This document shows, in pieces, positions 25,901 through 33,875 of a DNA stretch of 64,000 nt. The notes under the pieces are model-generated. The model was not told where the DNA came from, did not search any database, and worked only from the letters and a program-made list of their open reading frames with translations. Position 1 is the first letter of the stretch, and the number at the start of each line of letters is the position of its first letter. The DNA comes from an uncultured Chitinophaga sp. (GTDB lineage Bacteria > Bacteroidota > Bacteroidia > Cytophagales > Cyclobacteriaceae): contig CABHOK010000003.1 of NCBI GenBank assembly GCA_902168205.1, forward strand, positions 992,001 through 1,056,000. Reading direction: 5' to 3'. Made by a program: the position numbers and the translations under genes.

Positions 25901-26532
25901 GCTGATGTTCCATCACTCTTCCAGAGCTCAACACCGTTGGCTGCGCTGTTACCGGTGAAATATAGTGTGCCGTTCGCCTGACCAAAATACGGACTGCTGC
26001 TGGCGCTGATGATGTTGTTTCGGAGCAGTACAGTTCCGACTTCTGTCCCATCACTTTTCCAGAGGTCGAGAAAGTTGGAGCCATCGGTAATGGTAAAGAA
26101 AAGTAAATTACCGGCTGCAATCATGTTGGATACATTGGCTGAGCCAGACCCGGTTTGTATATCTTTCACCAATAGCGTACCTGCTTCGGTGCCGTCACTT
26201 TTCCAAAGTTCGGTTCCTTCTGTACCGTTGTTTGCGAGAAAATATACTATACCATTTACATCAACCAGACTGGATGGACTTGAAGAGCTGCTGCCCGGAT
26301 TTATATCCTTCACAAGTATAGTTCCAGCTTCAGTGCCATCGCTTTTCCAGAGCTCTTGTCCGGCACCGGATCGTCCATTGAAAAGCACTACGCCATTAAG
26401 TGGTGTTATACTGTACGCATCTATACCCGATCTGTTTGGATCTGCTGCCTGGTTGATATCCTTCAGAACGCTTAGCTGAGCATGGCAAAAAGTAGTCGCC
26501 AATACAAAAAGTAAAAGTAAAAGTCTCTTCAT
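22933..26532 (-). CDS. Large secreted ELWxSDGT-repeat protein with T9SS sorting domain
   Basis: A 1199-residue secreted protein. The start is ATG 26532 (MKRLLLLLFVLATTFCHAQ, a clear signal peptide); an upstream in-frame ATG lacks this. Most of the chain (about 30-890) consists of 17 units of roughly 45-50 residues, each with a core like ELWKSDGTEAGT. The last unit is degenerate (TLWKTYGPACST). Then come two beta-sandwich repeats (TYGDAPFTL, KTLGDAPFTL), an Ig-like segment, and a C-terminal domain with AYPNPASDKLTI and AGVYTLSV, typical of type IX secretion cargo. The repeats probably form a beta-propeller-like surface protein. Ligand or function is unknown. Confidence 0.88.
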   Translation of the reverse strand: MKRLLLLLFVLATTFCHAQLSVLKDINQAADPNRSGIDAYSITPLNGVVLFNGRSGAGQELWKSDGTEAGTILVKDINPGSSSSSPSSLVDVNGIVYFLANNGTEGTELWKSDGTEAGTLLVKDIQTGSGSANVSNMIAAGNLLFFTITDGSNFLDLWKSDGTEVGTVLLRNNIISASSSPYFGQANGTLYFTGNSAANGVELWKSDGTSAGTVLVKDINTGTGSSSPARFSAVGSMLYFIATDGTNGYELWKSDGTDAGTELVLDILPGTDGSSPDLLTNVNGTLFFTASDGTIINGLWKSDGTAAGTTFVKNLGEFSIIENTTAVGSILYFTANTSELWKSDGTAAGTVTYKNIGSYAADFANMNGELYFVAPKDLTAGASLQIWKSDGTESGTVLVTDIAKGTTPGTRPPNDLTPLGTTLYFVADDGNTGNELWITDGTLAGTDRITDIPVTNAGSNPGHFESLDNALYFSAYDTGNGQELWKSDGTSAGTALLKEIWFNADSSSNPSYLKHISNLIYFTARDMSKEPIRLWKTDGTTAGTIELGAKPSDGSEITGVGNIAFFPGYEANNVAIELYKSDGTVIGTKRVANIGGSISSNPASLTNFNDKLYFIANDAGTAGLWTSDGGELNTGTNVIKTFTFLKGLKNKNGALYFFADDGTHGLELWKSDGTDAGTVLVKDINPNAAGGFVSTDILQFEEVDGIGYFVVNDGVSGKELWRTDGTEANTSLVLDINPGAASSNISQLTASNGILYFTADDGTHGEELWKSDGTAGGTVIVSDINTGAVSAAPANLLAVNDFLYFTAFDGSIRTLWKTYGPACSTIKVTNNTTVTAGGITGDILAIGEKIYITGFAAGVGDEIFVHDTSTDLALPAGCRLEQTITFNPLPAKTYGDAPFTLTATSDAGLPITYESSDPTIASVSGNVVTIHKAGTIMMKATQTGNGTYDAADPVEVVLLINKADQTITFPAIADKTLGDAPFTLPGSSTSGLALSYQTTTPAKITITGNQVTLTEAGTATVVANQPGNENYNPSAVAQQSFCVNPQKPTVTVSQNSNAALLTSSSTTGNQWFKDGVKITDEKGVTLTTSESAVYTVQVTIDGCTSVMSDNVDVVITDIETNPGQKLTAYPNPASDKLTITLPGTGKKDIVITSAHSKEGLRYSTHERSLELSVADYAAGVYTLSVKTNSGVAYLKFVKK

Positions 26533-26662
26533 GAAAGGGGAATTTTCTTCTAAGATAGGCACTATCCGCTAAAGAAATCACGTATCACATGAATTTTGGA
26601 TGTCCGTTGTTGTAACGTTTATTAAAAAATATTTAAGTTTTTTTTAAGTCTACAACAAACGA

Positions 26663-26692
26663 TTTAGTGCCCCAAAACGGGTGATAATTTTG
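26663..26692 (+). promoter_or_regulatory. Candidate promoter for SusCD pair 1
   Basis: TAATTTTG at 26685-26692 matches the Bacteroidota -7 box TAnnTTTG; TTTAG at 26663 is a weak -33 candidate at 18-19 bp. The predicted transcript would have a leader of about 90 bases before the susC ATG at 26787. No operator palindrome was seen here, unlike at the second SusCD locus. Confidence 0.4.
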
Positions 26693-26786
26693 GGTTATTG
26701 GCATATACAATACCCTCTTTGGTGGTATTTGTATTTTGTAGTATAAAATTTTGCTGGTAGTTTGGTTTAACCTAAACACAAACTAT

Positions 26787-29700
26787 ATGAAGAAACAACT
26801 ACTAGTAATCCTAGGGGTTGCGCTCGCATTTCTGTGCTTTGAAGTGCGCGCGCAAAACCGAACGGTCTCAGGAAAACTTACCTCTGCTGAAGACGGATCA
26901 GGCCTGCCTGGAGTAAACGTACTCGTGAAAGGCACTACCATCGGTACCGTATCTGATGCGGAAGGTAAGTATACATTGTCAGTCCCACCGGAAGGCTCCG
27001 TCCTTGTCTTCTCGTTTATCGGACTCCGAACACAAGAAGTAGAAATTGGCGATCGCTCTTCTGTTGATGTCCAGCTCAGCCAGGATATTCAACAGCTCAG
27101 TGAGGTAGTCGTTACAGCCCTTAACATTCCCCGCGAAAAGAAATCACTTGGCTACTCAGTACAACAAGTAGATGGCTCCGCAGTGTCTGATGTAAAGACG
27201 AATAACTTTGTAAACTCTTTGTCAGGAAAGATTGCAGGTATAGCTGTAAACGGTTCTCCTGGTGCTATAGGCGGAAGTACACAGATCATTATCCGTGGTA
27301 TAAAATCAATTACCGGTGATAACCGTCCGCTATATGTAGTAGATGGTACGCCTATTGACAACTCGAACTTTAACGGTGCTCCTAAATCATCAGGCGGAAG
27401 TTCTCCGGAAGCAGGTGCCGGTGGTACCGACTTCGGTGATGCTGTTGCTGATATAAACCCGAATGATATAGCATCCATCACGGTACTGAAAGGTGCCAAT
27501 GCTGCTGCCCTATACGGTTCGCGTGCCGCCAACGGTGTTATCATGATAACGACCAAGAGCGGCAAAGGAAGAAAGGGTATAGGAGTAGATATCAGTTCCA
27601 GTGTTGAGATCAGTAAAGTTGCTGTTCTGCCAAAATACCAGAATGAATATGGTGGCGGTTACGAACAGGAATTCGAGCTATACAACGGACAGCCTATTGT
27701 AAACTATGCGGCTGATGAAAGCTGGGGACCTCGTATGGACGGACAACTGGTGCGTGAGTGGTTCTCATGGTTTCCGGATGATCCAGACTATGGTAAATTA
27801 ACGCCCTTCTCACCACACGCTGATAACGTAAAAGATTTTTACGAAACCGGTGTAGCATTGAACAACAGTATAGCATTAAGCGGTGGTAGTGACCAAACGA
27901 GTTTCCGTATAGGCTATACCAACTATAATGCAACGGGTACTTTCCCGAACGATGAGCTGAAGAAGAATAACATCTCCGTTAACCTTACCAGCAACCTTAC
28001 TAAAAAGTTAACGATATCAACGCATGTTAACTATGCACATTTTCTGCATACCGGTATACCTACATCCGGATACTCCGATGCGATGGGTAATACCAACAAC
28101 TCAACAAGCTTTAACCAGTGGTTCCAGCGTCAGTTGGATATGGAAAAACTGAGACAGTATAAAACACCAACCGGTGAACAACGCAGCTGGAACATCAGCA
28201 GTCCGACAAACATGCACCCGCTCTATTGGAACAACCCTTTCTGGGAAGTATATGAGAGCCCGACAAACCAGGCACGTGAAAGGGTGTTCGGTGATATATC
28301 GCTCAAGTATGAGATTGCAAAAGGACTAAATATACAAGGCTGGGCACGTACAGATTTCTATACGGATCGCAGAGAACGCAGACAAGCTACCGGCTCACTG
28401 GATCAGCCCTACTACGATGAAGATGTGCGTGAAGTACGCGATAACAACTTCGAACTTCACCTGACCTATAGCAAAGATCTGTCGAAAGACTTTTCGCTGA
28501 ACGTACTGGCTGCAACCAACGTACGGAAACGTAAATATTATATCAACTACGGTCGTACATCCGGAGGTTTAAGTTCACCGAATTACTTTAACCTGAATGC
28601 CTCTGTAGACAGACCAATCATCAACGATGTATACCAGGAGAAAGAAGTACAATCGGTATACGGACAGGTAAGTCTTGGTTACAAAGGTTTAGCATACCTC
28701 GATGCGACTATACGCAACGACTGGTCATCTGTTTTACCAAAGAAGAACTGGGCCTATACTTATCCATCTGTAACGGGTACACTTGTATTCTCTGAATTAT
28801 TACCGGCACAGGAGATCGTATCATTAGGAAAAGTGCGTGCAAGCTGGGCGCAGGTTGGTAATGATACTGACCCGTATCGCATTGCAACAACCTATACCGG
28901 AGAAACTGCTTTCGGTTCGTATCCTACCTATTCTGTAGCGAACGCATTGAACAATCCGGATCTGAAAGCGGAGTTGTCTACAACAGTAGAGTTTGGTGTG
29001 GAGATGAGCTTCCTGCAAAATCGTGTAGGCTTTGACTTCACATACTATGATATCAAAACTACCGATCAGATCATCAACCTCGATGTATCTGCAGCGAGTC
29101 GTTATTCTTCTGCATGGGTAAATGCCGGAGAATTATCGAACAAAGGTTTTGAAGTAATGCTATACGGCACACCCATTAAATCAGCTTCAGGTTTCACCTG
29201 GGATATAACGGCTAACTGGGCGCGCAACCGTAACAAAGTTGAAAAGCTCTATGGCGATTTGAACAACCTCATCATCAACAGCTATAGCGTTACTACCAAC
29301 GCAAGGGTAGGAGAGTCGTACGGTACATTTGTACTCATTGGCTATAAGTATGATGACAACGGTAATAGAGTAGTTACACCGGCTGGTGCGTTTGTGCAGA
29401 ACCCGAACCAGGTGTTTGGAAGTTACCTGCCTGATTGGACCGGTGGAGTTACCAACACTTTCAGCTATAAAGGATTTAGTCTCGGTGCTACGATCGATAT
29501 ACGACATGGTGGTAATGTATACTCTACGACCAACCGTTATGGACAATATTCAGGATTGCTGGATGTTACTGCCGGTTTGAACGATAAAGGAAATCCGAAG
29601 AGAGATCCGGTTGCTGAAGGCGGAGGCGTACACGTAGCAGGTGTTACTGCTGCCGGTGAGACATTTGATGATTATGTAGAAGCCGTTGATTACTTCGCGA

Positions 29701-29978
29701 ACCAGTCAACCATTCGTGAGAACTATCTATACGATGCAAGCTTTGTTAAACTGCGTGAAGCAAAATTGACATATTCACTTCCGGGTACCATAACTTCCAA
29801 AACTCCTTTCACCGGTATATCGGTAGGTATATATGGAAGGAACCTGGCTATACTTCATAAGAATACACCGAACATCGATCCGGAAACAGCATTGGGATCA
29901 GGATCTATTCAAGGATATGAAAACGGTCAGCACCCAAGTACACGGGTAATCGGATTCAACCTGAATTTGAAATTATAG
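26787..29978 (+). CDS. SusC/RagA-family TonB-dependent outer-membrane transporter 1
   Basis: A 1063-residue SusC-type transporter. The ATG at 26787 gives signal peptide MKKQLLVILGVALAFLCFEV (earlier in-frame codons lack one). An N-terminal carboxypeptidase-regulatory-like domain follows (RTVSGKLTSAEDGSGLPGVNVLVKG, about 25-105), then the plug (IIIRGIKSITGDNRPLYVVDG, ALYGSRAANGVIMITTK) and a large beta-barrel ending in GFNLNLKL, with hydrophobic C-terminal residues. It works with the lipoprotein SusD 26 bp downstream to import an oligomer through the outer membrane with TonB energy. No hydrolase or anti-sigma factor is nearby, so the substrate cannot be named. Confidence 0.95.
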   Translation: MKKQLLVILGVALAFLCFEVRAQNRTVSGKLTSAEDGSGLPGVNVLVKGTTIGTVSDAEGKYTLSVPPEGSVLVFSFIGLRTQEVEIGDRSSVDVQLSQDIQQLSEVVVTALNIPREKKSLGYSVQQVDGSAVSDVKTNNFVNSLSGKIAGIAVNGSPGAIGGSTQIIIRGIKSITGDNRPLYVVDGTPIDNSNFNGAPKSSGGSSPEAGAGGTDFGDAVADINPNDIASITVLKGANAAALYGSRAANGVIMITTKSGKGRKGIGVDISSSVEISKVAVLPKYQNEYGGGYEQEFELYNGQPIVNYAADESWGPRMDGQLVREWFSWFPDDPDYGKLTPFSPHADNVKDFYETGVALNNSIALSGGSDQTSFRIGYTNYNATGTFPNDELKKNNISVNLTSNLTKKLTISTHVNYAHFLHTGIPTSGYSDAMGNTNNSTSFNQWFQRQLDMEKLRQYKTPTGEQRSWNISSPTNMHPLYWNNPFWEVYESPTNQARERVFGDISLKYEIAKGLNIQGWARTDFYTDRRERRQATGSLDQPYYDEDVREVRDNNFELHLTYSKDLSKDFSLNVLAATNVRKRKYYINYGRTSGGLSSPNYFNLNASVDRPIINDVYQEKEVQSVYGQVSLGYKGLAYLDATIRNDWSSVLPKKNWAYTYPSVTGTLVFSELLPAQEIVSLGKVRASWAQVGNDTDPYRIATTYTGETAFGSYPTYSVANALNNPDLKAELSTTVEFGVEMSFLQNRVGFDFTYYDIKTTDQIINLDVSAASRYSSAWVNAGELSNKGFEVMLYGTPIKSASGFTWDITANWARNRNKVEKLYGDLNNLIINSYSVTTNARVGESYGTFVLIGYKYDDNGNRVVTPAGAFVQNPNQVFGSYLPDWTGGVTNTFSYKGFSLGATIDIRHGGNVYSTTNRYGQYSGLLDVTAGLNDKGNPKRDPVAEGGGVHVAGVTAAGETFDDYVEAVDYFANQSTIRENYLYDASFVKLREAKLTYSLPGTITSKTPFTGISVGIYGRNLAILHKNTPNIDPETALGSGSIQGYENGQHPSTRVIGFNLNLKL

Positions 29979-30004
29979 TATCCTGTCACTAAAAAATTAA
30001 GGAA

Positions 30005-31480
30005 ATGAAAAACTATAGAAGATATAAAACCAAGATAGCAGCTGCGATTACAGCAGCTCTGATGATCGGGTGTACAGGAGATTTCGAAGAGATCAACACC
30101 AACCCGAACGATCCTGTTGTGGTGCCTACTTCGTACTTGTTAACACAAGCACAGCGAAATACACTGGCGCAACAATCATACTTTACAACGAACCTGTATG
30201 CGCAGCTGTTTGCCGAAACACAGTATACCAATACTTCGCGCTACGAAACCGAGCAAGCTTCGTTTGATGGTTTCTACCAGGGACCGCTGGCAGATTTGCA
30301 GGAGATCATTGATCTGAACACAAATGAATCTACCAAAGAATCAGCAGAGGTATTGAGCTCAGGTTCCAATGCCAATCAATTGGCAGTAGCGCGTATTCTG
30401 AAAGCCTATAATTTCCAGATTCTGACGGATACCTGGGGAGATATACCCTATAAAGATGCATTGCTGGGTATGGAAAATCTTTCACCGGCCTACACTCCGC
30501 AGAGTGAAATATATACCGACCTGGTGAGCGAGCTAAAGGCTGCCGCAGCACAGATCGATGCAGGTGCAGGTGTGGAAGGTGATGTTATCTATGGTGGTGA
30601 CATGGACCTCTGGAAAAAGTTTGCCAACTCGTTGTTGTTACGGGTAGGTATACGCATGTCCGAAGCAAACCCTGATCTGGCGAAAGACGCTATAACATCT
30701 GCGCTTGCCGGTGGTGTATTTGAAAACAACGATGAGAGCGCGGTGTTTAATTACCTCAGCGCTTCGGTAAACTCCAATCCGATATACTCACACTTCCATG
30801 TGTCCAATCGTACCGACTACGCAATCAGCAATGTGCTGGTAAATTTCATGAAAGGTGTTAGCGATCCGCGACTTCCTGTATATGCAAATCCTACGGAGAA
30901 CTCGGTAGAAGCAGGTACACCGGAATATGTAGGTGAACTATATGGTGTTACACAGGCGCAAGCGGGAGCAACCACCAATGCTTCCATATCATTCCTGGGG
31001 GATTATTGGAAAGAGAGCCCCGCTACAGCCATTATCATCATGAGTTACAGCGAAGTGTTGTTTATACAGGCTGAAGCTGCAGCGAGAGGCTGGGCAAGTG
31101 GTGATGCTGAAGAGTTATACAATGCTGCTATTGAGGCATCCCTGAATTATTATGGTATAACGGATGAAGATGTTATTAACGATTATATAGCACAGACCGG
31201 TGTACAATTTGATGCCGGTAACTATAAGAAATCTATAGGTGAGCAAAAGTGGATTTCGCTTTATGCTGTAGGACATGAACCATGGTCTGAATGGAGACGA
31301 TTAGGATATCCTGTATTATCTCCTGCACCGGCAGCGGTGGAAGGTCGTGGTATTCCGCTCCGTTTAACATACGCTACGCGCGAGTATACCTTGAACGCGG
31401 AGAATGTAAACGAAGCTGTAAAGAGACAAGCTGCATCGGGAACTCTTCACATGAGCGATGCCGTTTGGTGGGATGAGTGA
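30005..31480 (+). CDS. SusD-like outer-membrane lipoprotein 1
   Basis: A 491-residue SusD-family lipoprotein of the shorter SusD-like type. The N-terminus is basic then hydrophobic and ends at LMIGC with the lipidated Cys at 23; the next residues TGDFEEINTNPNDPVVVP are typical of this subfamily, as are FQILTDTWGDIPYKDAL and YNAAIEASLNYYGI. It forms the lid over SusC 1 and binds the substrate at the cell surface. The gene ends at a terminator. It is clearly different from SusD 2 (625 residues), so the two loci are not recent duplicates. Confidence 0.93.
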   Translation: MKNYRRYKTKIAAAITAALMIGCTGDFEEINTNPNDPVVVPTSYLLTQAQRNTLAQQSYFTTNLYAQLFAETQYTNTSRYETEQASFDGFYQGPLADLQEIIDLNTNESTKESAEVLSSGSNANQLAVARILKAYNFQILTDTWGDIPYKDALLGMENLSPAYTPQSEIYTDLVSELKAAAAQIDAGAGVEGDVIYGGDMDLWKKFANSLLLRVGIRMSEANPDLAKDAITSALAGGVFENNDESAVFNYLSASVNSNPIYSHFHVSNRTDYAISNVLVNFMKGVSDPRLPVYANPTENSVEAGTPEYVGELYGVTQAQAGATTNASISFLGDYWKESPATAIIIMSYSEVLFIQAEAAARGWASGDAEELYNAAIEASLNYYGITDEDVINDYIAQTGVQFDAGNYKKSIGEQKWISLYAVGHEPWSEWRRLGYPVLSPAPAAVEGRGIPLRLTYATREYTLNAENVNEAVKRQAASGTLHMSDAVWWDE

Positions 31481-31496
31481 TAAGTTAAATACGCAA

Positions 31497-31534
31497 AGAA
31501 AAACCGACCTGTAAAAGGGTCGGTTTTTTATTTT
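31497..31534. terminator. Bidirectional terminator after SusD 1
   Basis: The stem AAACCGACC/GGTCGGTTT has an 8-base loop, with T6 on the plus strand and AAAAA before the stem giving T5 on the minus strand. It sits between convergent genes and can end both. Confidence 0.9.
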
Positions 31535-31565
31535 ATGGTATATCTATATATAGCTCTGTAGCGTG

Positions 31566-33020
31566 TTACCATCCGGTTCTGTACTCACGCTTTACAAACT
31601 GGTTGGCCTCATCGAAGTTGGTGATCTTCATGTTGGCACCGTCCCACATCAGTTTAATGTTCCGTCCCGGAAAATCGAATTGTTCAGCGTTGTCTTTCTT
31701 CGGGATACGAACATCGTAGCTGCGTATCGCGAGGTTACCCATCAATACTGTTTCGGTAAGCGGACCTGCAATTTCGAATGGCGAACTAACTTCCATTTTT
31801 CCATAACCTGCCTGGCAAGCTTCTACCCATTGTGCATAGTGGCCGTCAGCTCCGCCTGGTACACGCTTTATAGTCTGCGGTATATTTACTTCTTTATTTC
31901 GGGATGTTGGTATCAGGGATGGGTACATACCGTAGGTACCGCACATCATCTTGCCTTTGGTACCAACAAATATAGCACCGTTGCCACCATCACCCATGCG
32001 TTCATTTGGTCCTAACTCTTCCGGTCTTTCCGGTTGTATACCACCGTCCATCCAGTGAAGTTTTACCGGAGGTTTACCGTTCCGTGCCGGGAAGGTAAGT
32101 ACAATATAGGAGGAAGGAGGACAGCTCTCCGGGAAGTAGCCACGCTTGAATTCATCTACATATACACTACCGACACTCGCAGTTACATCCGTAGGATATT
32201 GAAGTCCTAATACGCGGAACGGAGGTTCAATAATGTGACATCCCATATCACCGAGTGCGCCGGTACCGTAATCCCACCAGCCGCGCCAGTTGAACGGTAC
32301 TAATTTATCTACATAATCTTTTTGAGGTGCAGTACCTAACCATAAATTCCAGTCAAGCTCTTTTGGTATTTCTGTTTTCTGCGCAGGCCAGCTAATGCCT
32401 TGTGGCCATACCGGGCGGTTTGTCCAGCAATATACCGTGTGTACATCACCGAGTAACCCTGCATTATACCACTCCATCAATTGACGCACATCATTACCGG
32501 AAGCGCCCTGGTTACCCATCTGCGTAACTACTTTATACTTCCTGGCAGCTTCGGTAAGCGTACGTGCTTCATATATATCATGTGTTAGCGGCTTCTGTAC
32601 ATATACATGTTTACCGAGTTGCATAGCTGCCAGTGCCTGCACCGCGTGGTTGTGATCCGGAGTAGAAACTGATACAGCATCTATATGTTTATGCTCTTTG
32701 TCGAGCATAATGCGATAGTCTTTATAGAATTTTGCTTTCGGAAATGCAGCAACCGATTTGGAAGCTCTGCGTGTATCTACATCGCACAGGTATGCAATTT
32801 CTGCTTTACCGCTTTTTGCAAAGCTTGAGATATCGCTTTCACCTTTACCACCTACACCTATACCGGCCACGTAAAGCTTATCGCTGGGAGCGCGATAACC
32901 TTTACCGCCCAGCACAAAGCGCGGCAGAATGGTAAATGCAGCGGCCGTCATTCCTGCATTCTTGATAAAATTTCTCCGGGAGAGGTCGGTGGTTGGAGGA
33001 GTTGATTTTTTCAGTGGCAT
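31566..33020 (-). CDS. Gfo/Idh/MocA-family oxidoreductase, twin-arginine signal
   Basis: A 484-residue NAD(P)-binding sugar dehydrogenase-like protein. SRRNFIKNAGMTAAAFT (14-30) is a twin-arginine signal, so it is exported folded with cofactor. VAGIGVGGKGESDI (about 52-65) is the Rossmann motif, and QKPLTHDIYEA replaces the usual EKP block. Related enzymes in Bacteroidota act on sugars, including 3-keto intermediates, or as glycosidase-like redox enzymes. The neighbours upstream are a GMC oxidoreductase and its small subunit on the same strand, which suggests a common periplasmic sugar pathway. The specific reaction is not known. Confidence 0.9.
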   Translation of the reverse strand: MPLKKSTPPTTDLSRRNFIKNAGMTAAAFTILPRFVLGGKGYRAPSDKLYVAGIGVGGKGESDISSFAKSGKAEIAYLCDVDTRRASKSVAAFPKAKFYKDYRIMLDKEHKHIDAVSVSTPDHNHAVQALAAMQLGKHVYVQKPLTHDIYEARTLTEAARKYKVVTQMGNQGASGNDVRQLMEWYNAGLLGDVHTVYCWTNRPVWPQGISWPAQKTEIPKELDWNLWLGTAPQKDYVDKLVPFNWRGWWDYGTGALGDMGCHIIEPPFRVLGLQYPTDVTASVGSVYVDEFKRGYFPESCPPSSYIVLTFPARNGKPPVKLHWMDGGIQPERPEELGPNERMGDGGNGAIFVGTKGKMMCGTYGMYPSLIPTSRNKEVNIPQTIKRVPGGADGHYAQWVEACQAGYGKMEVSSPFEIAGPLTETVLMGNLAIRSYDVRIPKKDNAEQFDFPGRNIKLMWDGANMKITNFDEANQFVKREYRTGW

Positions 33021-33099
33021 CTCGTCTGTTGGATTTGGGTTAAATGATTGTATCGGTATAGCGGCACTATAATTCTATACAGCTGTGCTATTCATTAAA

Positions 33100-33136
33100 C
33101 GGGCTTCACGATATATACTATATAGGGTGAAGCCCG
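33100..33136 (-). terminator. Hairpin between the GMC small-subunit gene and the Gfo/Idh gene
   Basis: CGGGCTTCAC (33100-33109) pairs with GTGAAGCCCG (33127-33136) over a 17-base AT-rich loop. On the minus strand it follows the small-subunit stop by 6 bp. The tail after the stem (GTTTAAT) is only weakly T-rich, so termination may be partial and the Gfo/Idh gene may be at lower, separate expression. Confidence 0.6.
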
Positions 33137-33142
33137 GAGTAA

Positions 33143-33802
33143 CTACGCATTATCAAATTTTACACTGATCTCCAAAGTACGGTCATCATACTTCAAACCG
33201 TATTGATCCAGTACATCCTGCGGAACACCATCCCACTGGTTGGGTTTATTACCAACGTAGCCCAGATCTTTTATTCCGATCTTGCTGGTAAAAAATCCGC
33301 ATGCTGTTAAATCGCGCATCGTGTTGAAGAAAGCAACACCTTGTTTCATTTCCGGCTTTGCCTGTTCAGGATACGCTATATCATCTACTATTTCAATTTG
33401 CTGTTCTGCCGAGCACGATACAAAGTCGGCATTGAATCGCTTCATGCTTTGAACATCCAGCCATTTTATACCACCGCGTAATGGGGTCTGGTAATCGGGC
33501 ATATCTTTTACAATAAACTCGATGAAGTCCGGTACACCCGCTTCGGAAGCACTGCCCGATATTTCATCCTTTGGAATGATGATGTCGGAAAGAACAGTGA
33601 TGGTTTTCATCTCATGCTCATCGAAGAATTTTTCAGCAGCAAGTTTTTGTTCACGCACCTGCTCGGCCGCGTAACGATCGATGGTTAAACCTTTCGGTGC
33701 TTCAACCACTTCTTTTTTCTCTTCAGGTTTGCACGCCTGGAAGAGTAAACCTGCGCCAGCGGTGCTGACAGCAAGTGTTTTTAAATATTTTCTTCTATCC
33801 AT
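33143..33802 (-). CDS. Gluconate 2-dehydrogenase subunit 3-family protein
   Basis: A 219-residue small subunit of a membrane-associated flavoprotein dehydrogenase. The N-terminus MDRRKYLKTLAVSTAGAGLL has twin arginines and leads into LFQAC, so it may be exported by Tat and lipidated at Cys24. The rest shows the family pattern ITVLSDIIIPKDEISGSASEAG (about 69-90) and FFNTMRDLTACGFFTSKIGIKDLGYVGN. It is encoded 73 bp after the GMC oxidoreductase and is expected to form a complex with it, providing the export signal in trans and membrane anchoring. No cytochrome subunit is adjacent. Confidence 0.9.
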   Translation of the reverse strand: MDRRKYLKTLAVSTAGAGLLFQACKPEEKKEVVEAPKGLTIDRYAAEQVREQKLAAEKFFDEHEMKTITVLSDIIIPKDEISGSASEAGVPDFIEFIVKDMPDYQTPLRGGIKWLDVQSMKRFNADFVSCSAEQQIEIVDDIAYPEQAKPEMKQGVAFFNTMRDLTACGFFTSKIGIKDLGYVGNKPNQWDGVPQDVLDQYGLKYDDRTLEISVKFDNA

Positions 33803-33875
33803 GATTTACACAGTTCGGTTGCGGGCGTTCCTACAGATATAAGACAGATATCCTGTAAGAAACCCTTAATTGATT

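Noticed and set aside
22933-26532. Regularly spaced near-identical DNA repeats (CCATCACTTTTCCAGAG type) that could suggest a CRISPR array
   Set aside because: They are the codons of the SDGT/LWK core in an open 1199-residue frame; spacing is about 140-150 bp and the repeats vary as protein-coding sequence does.
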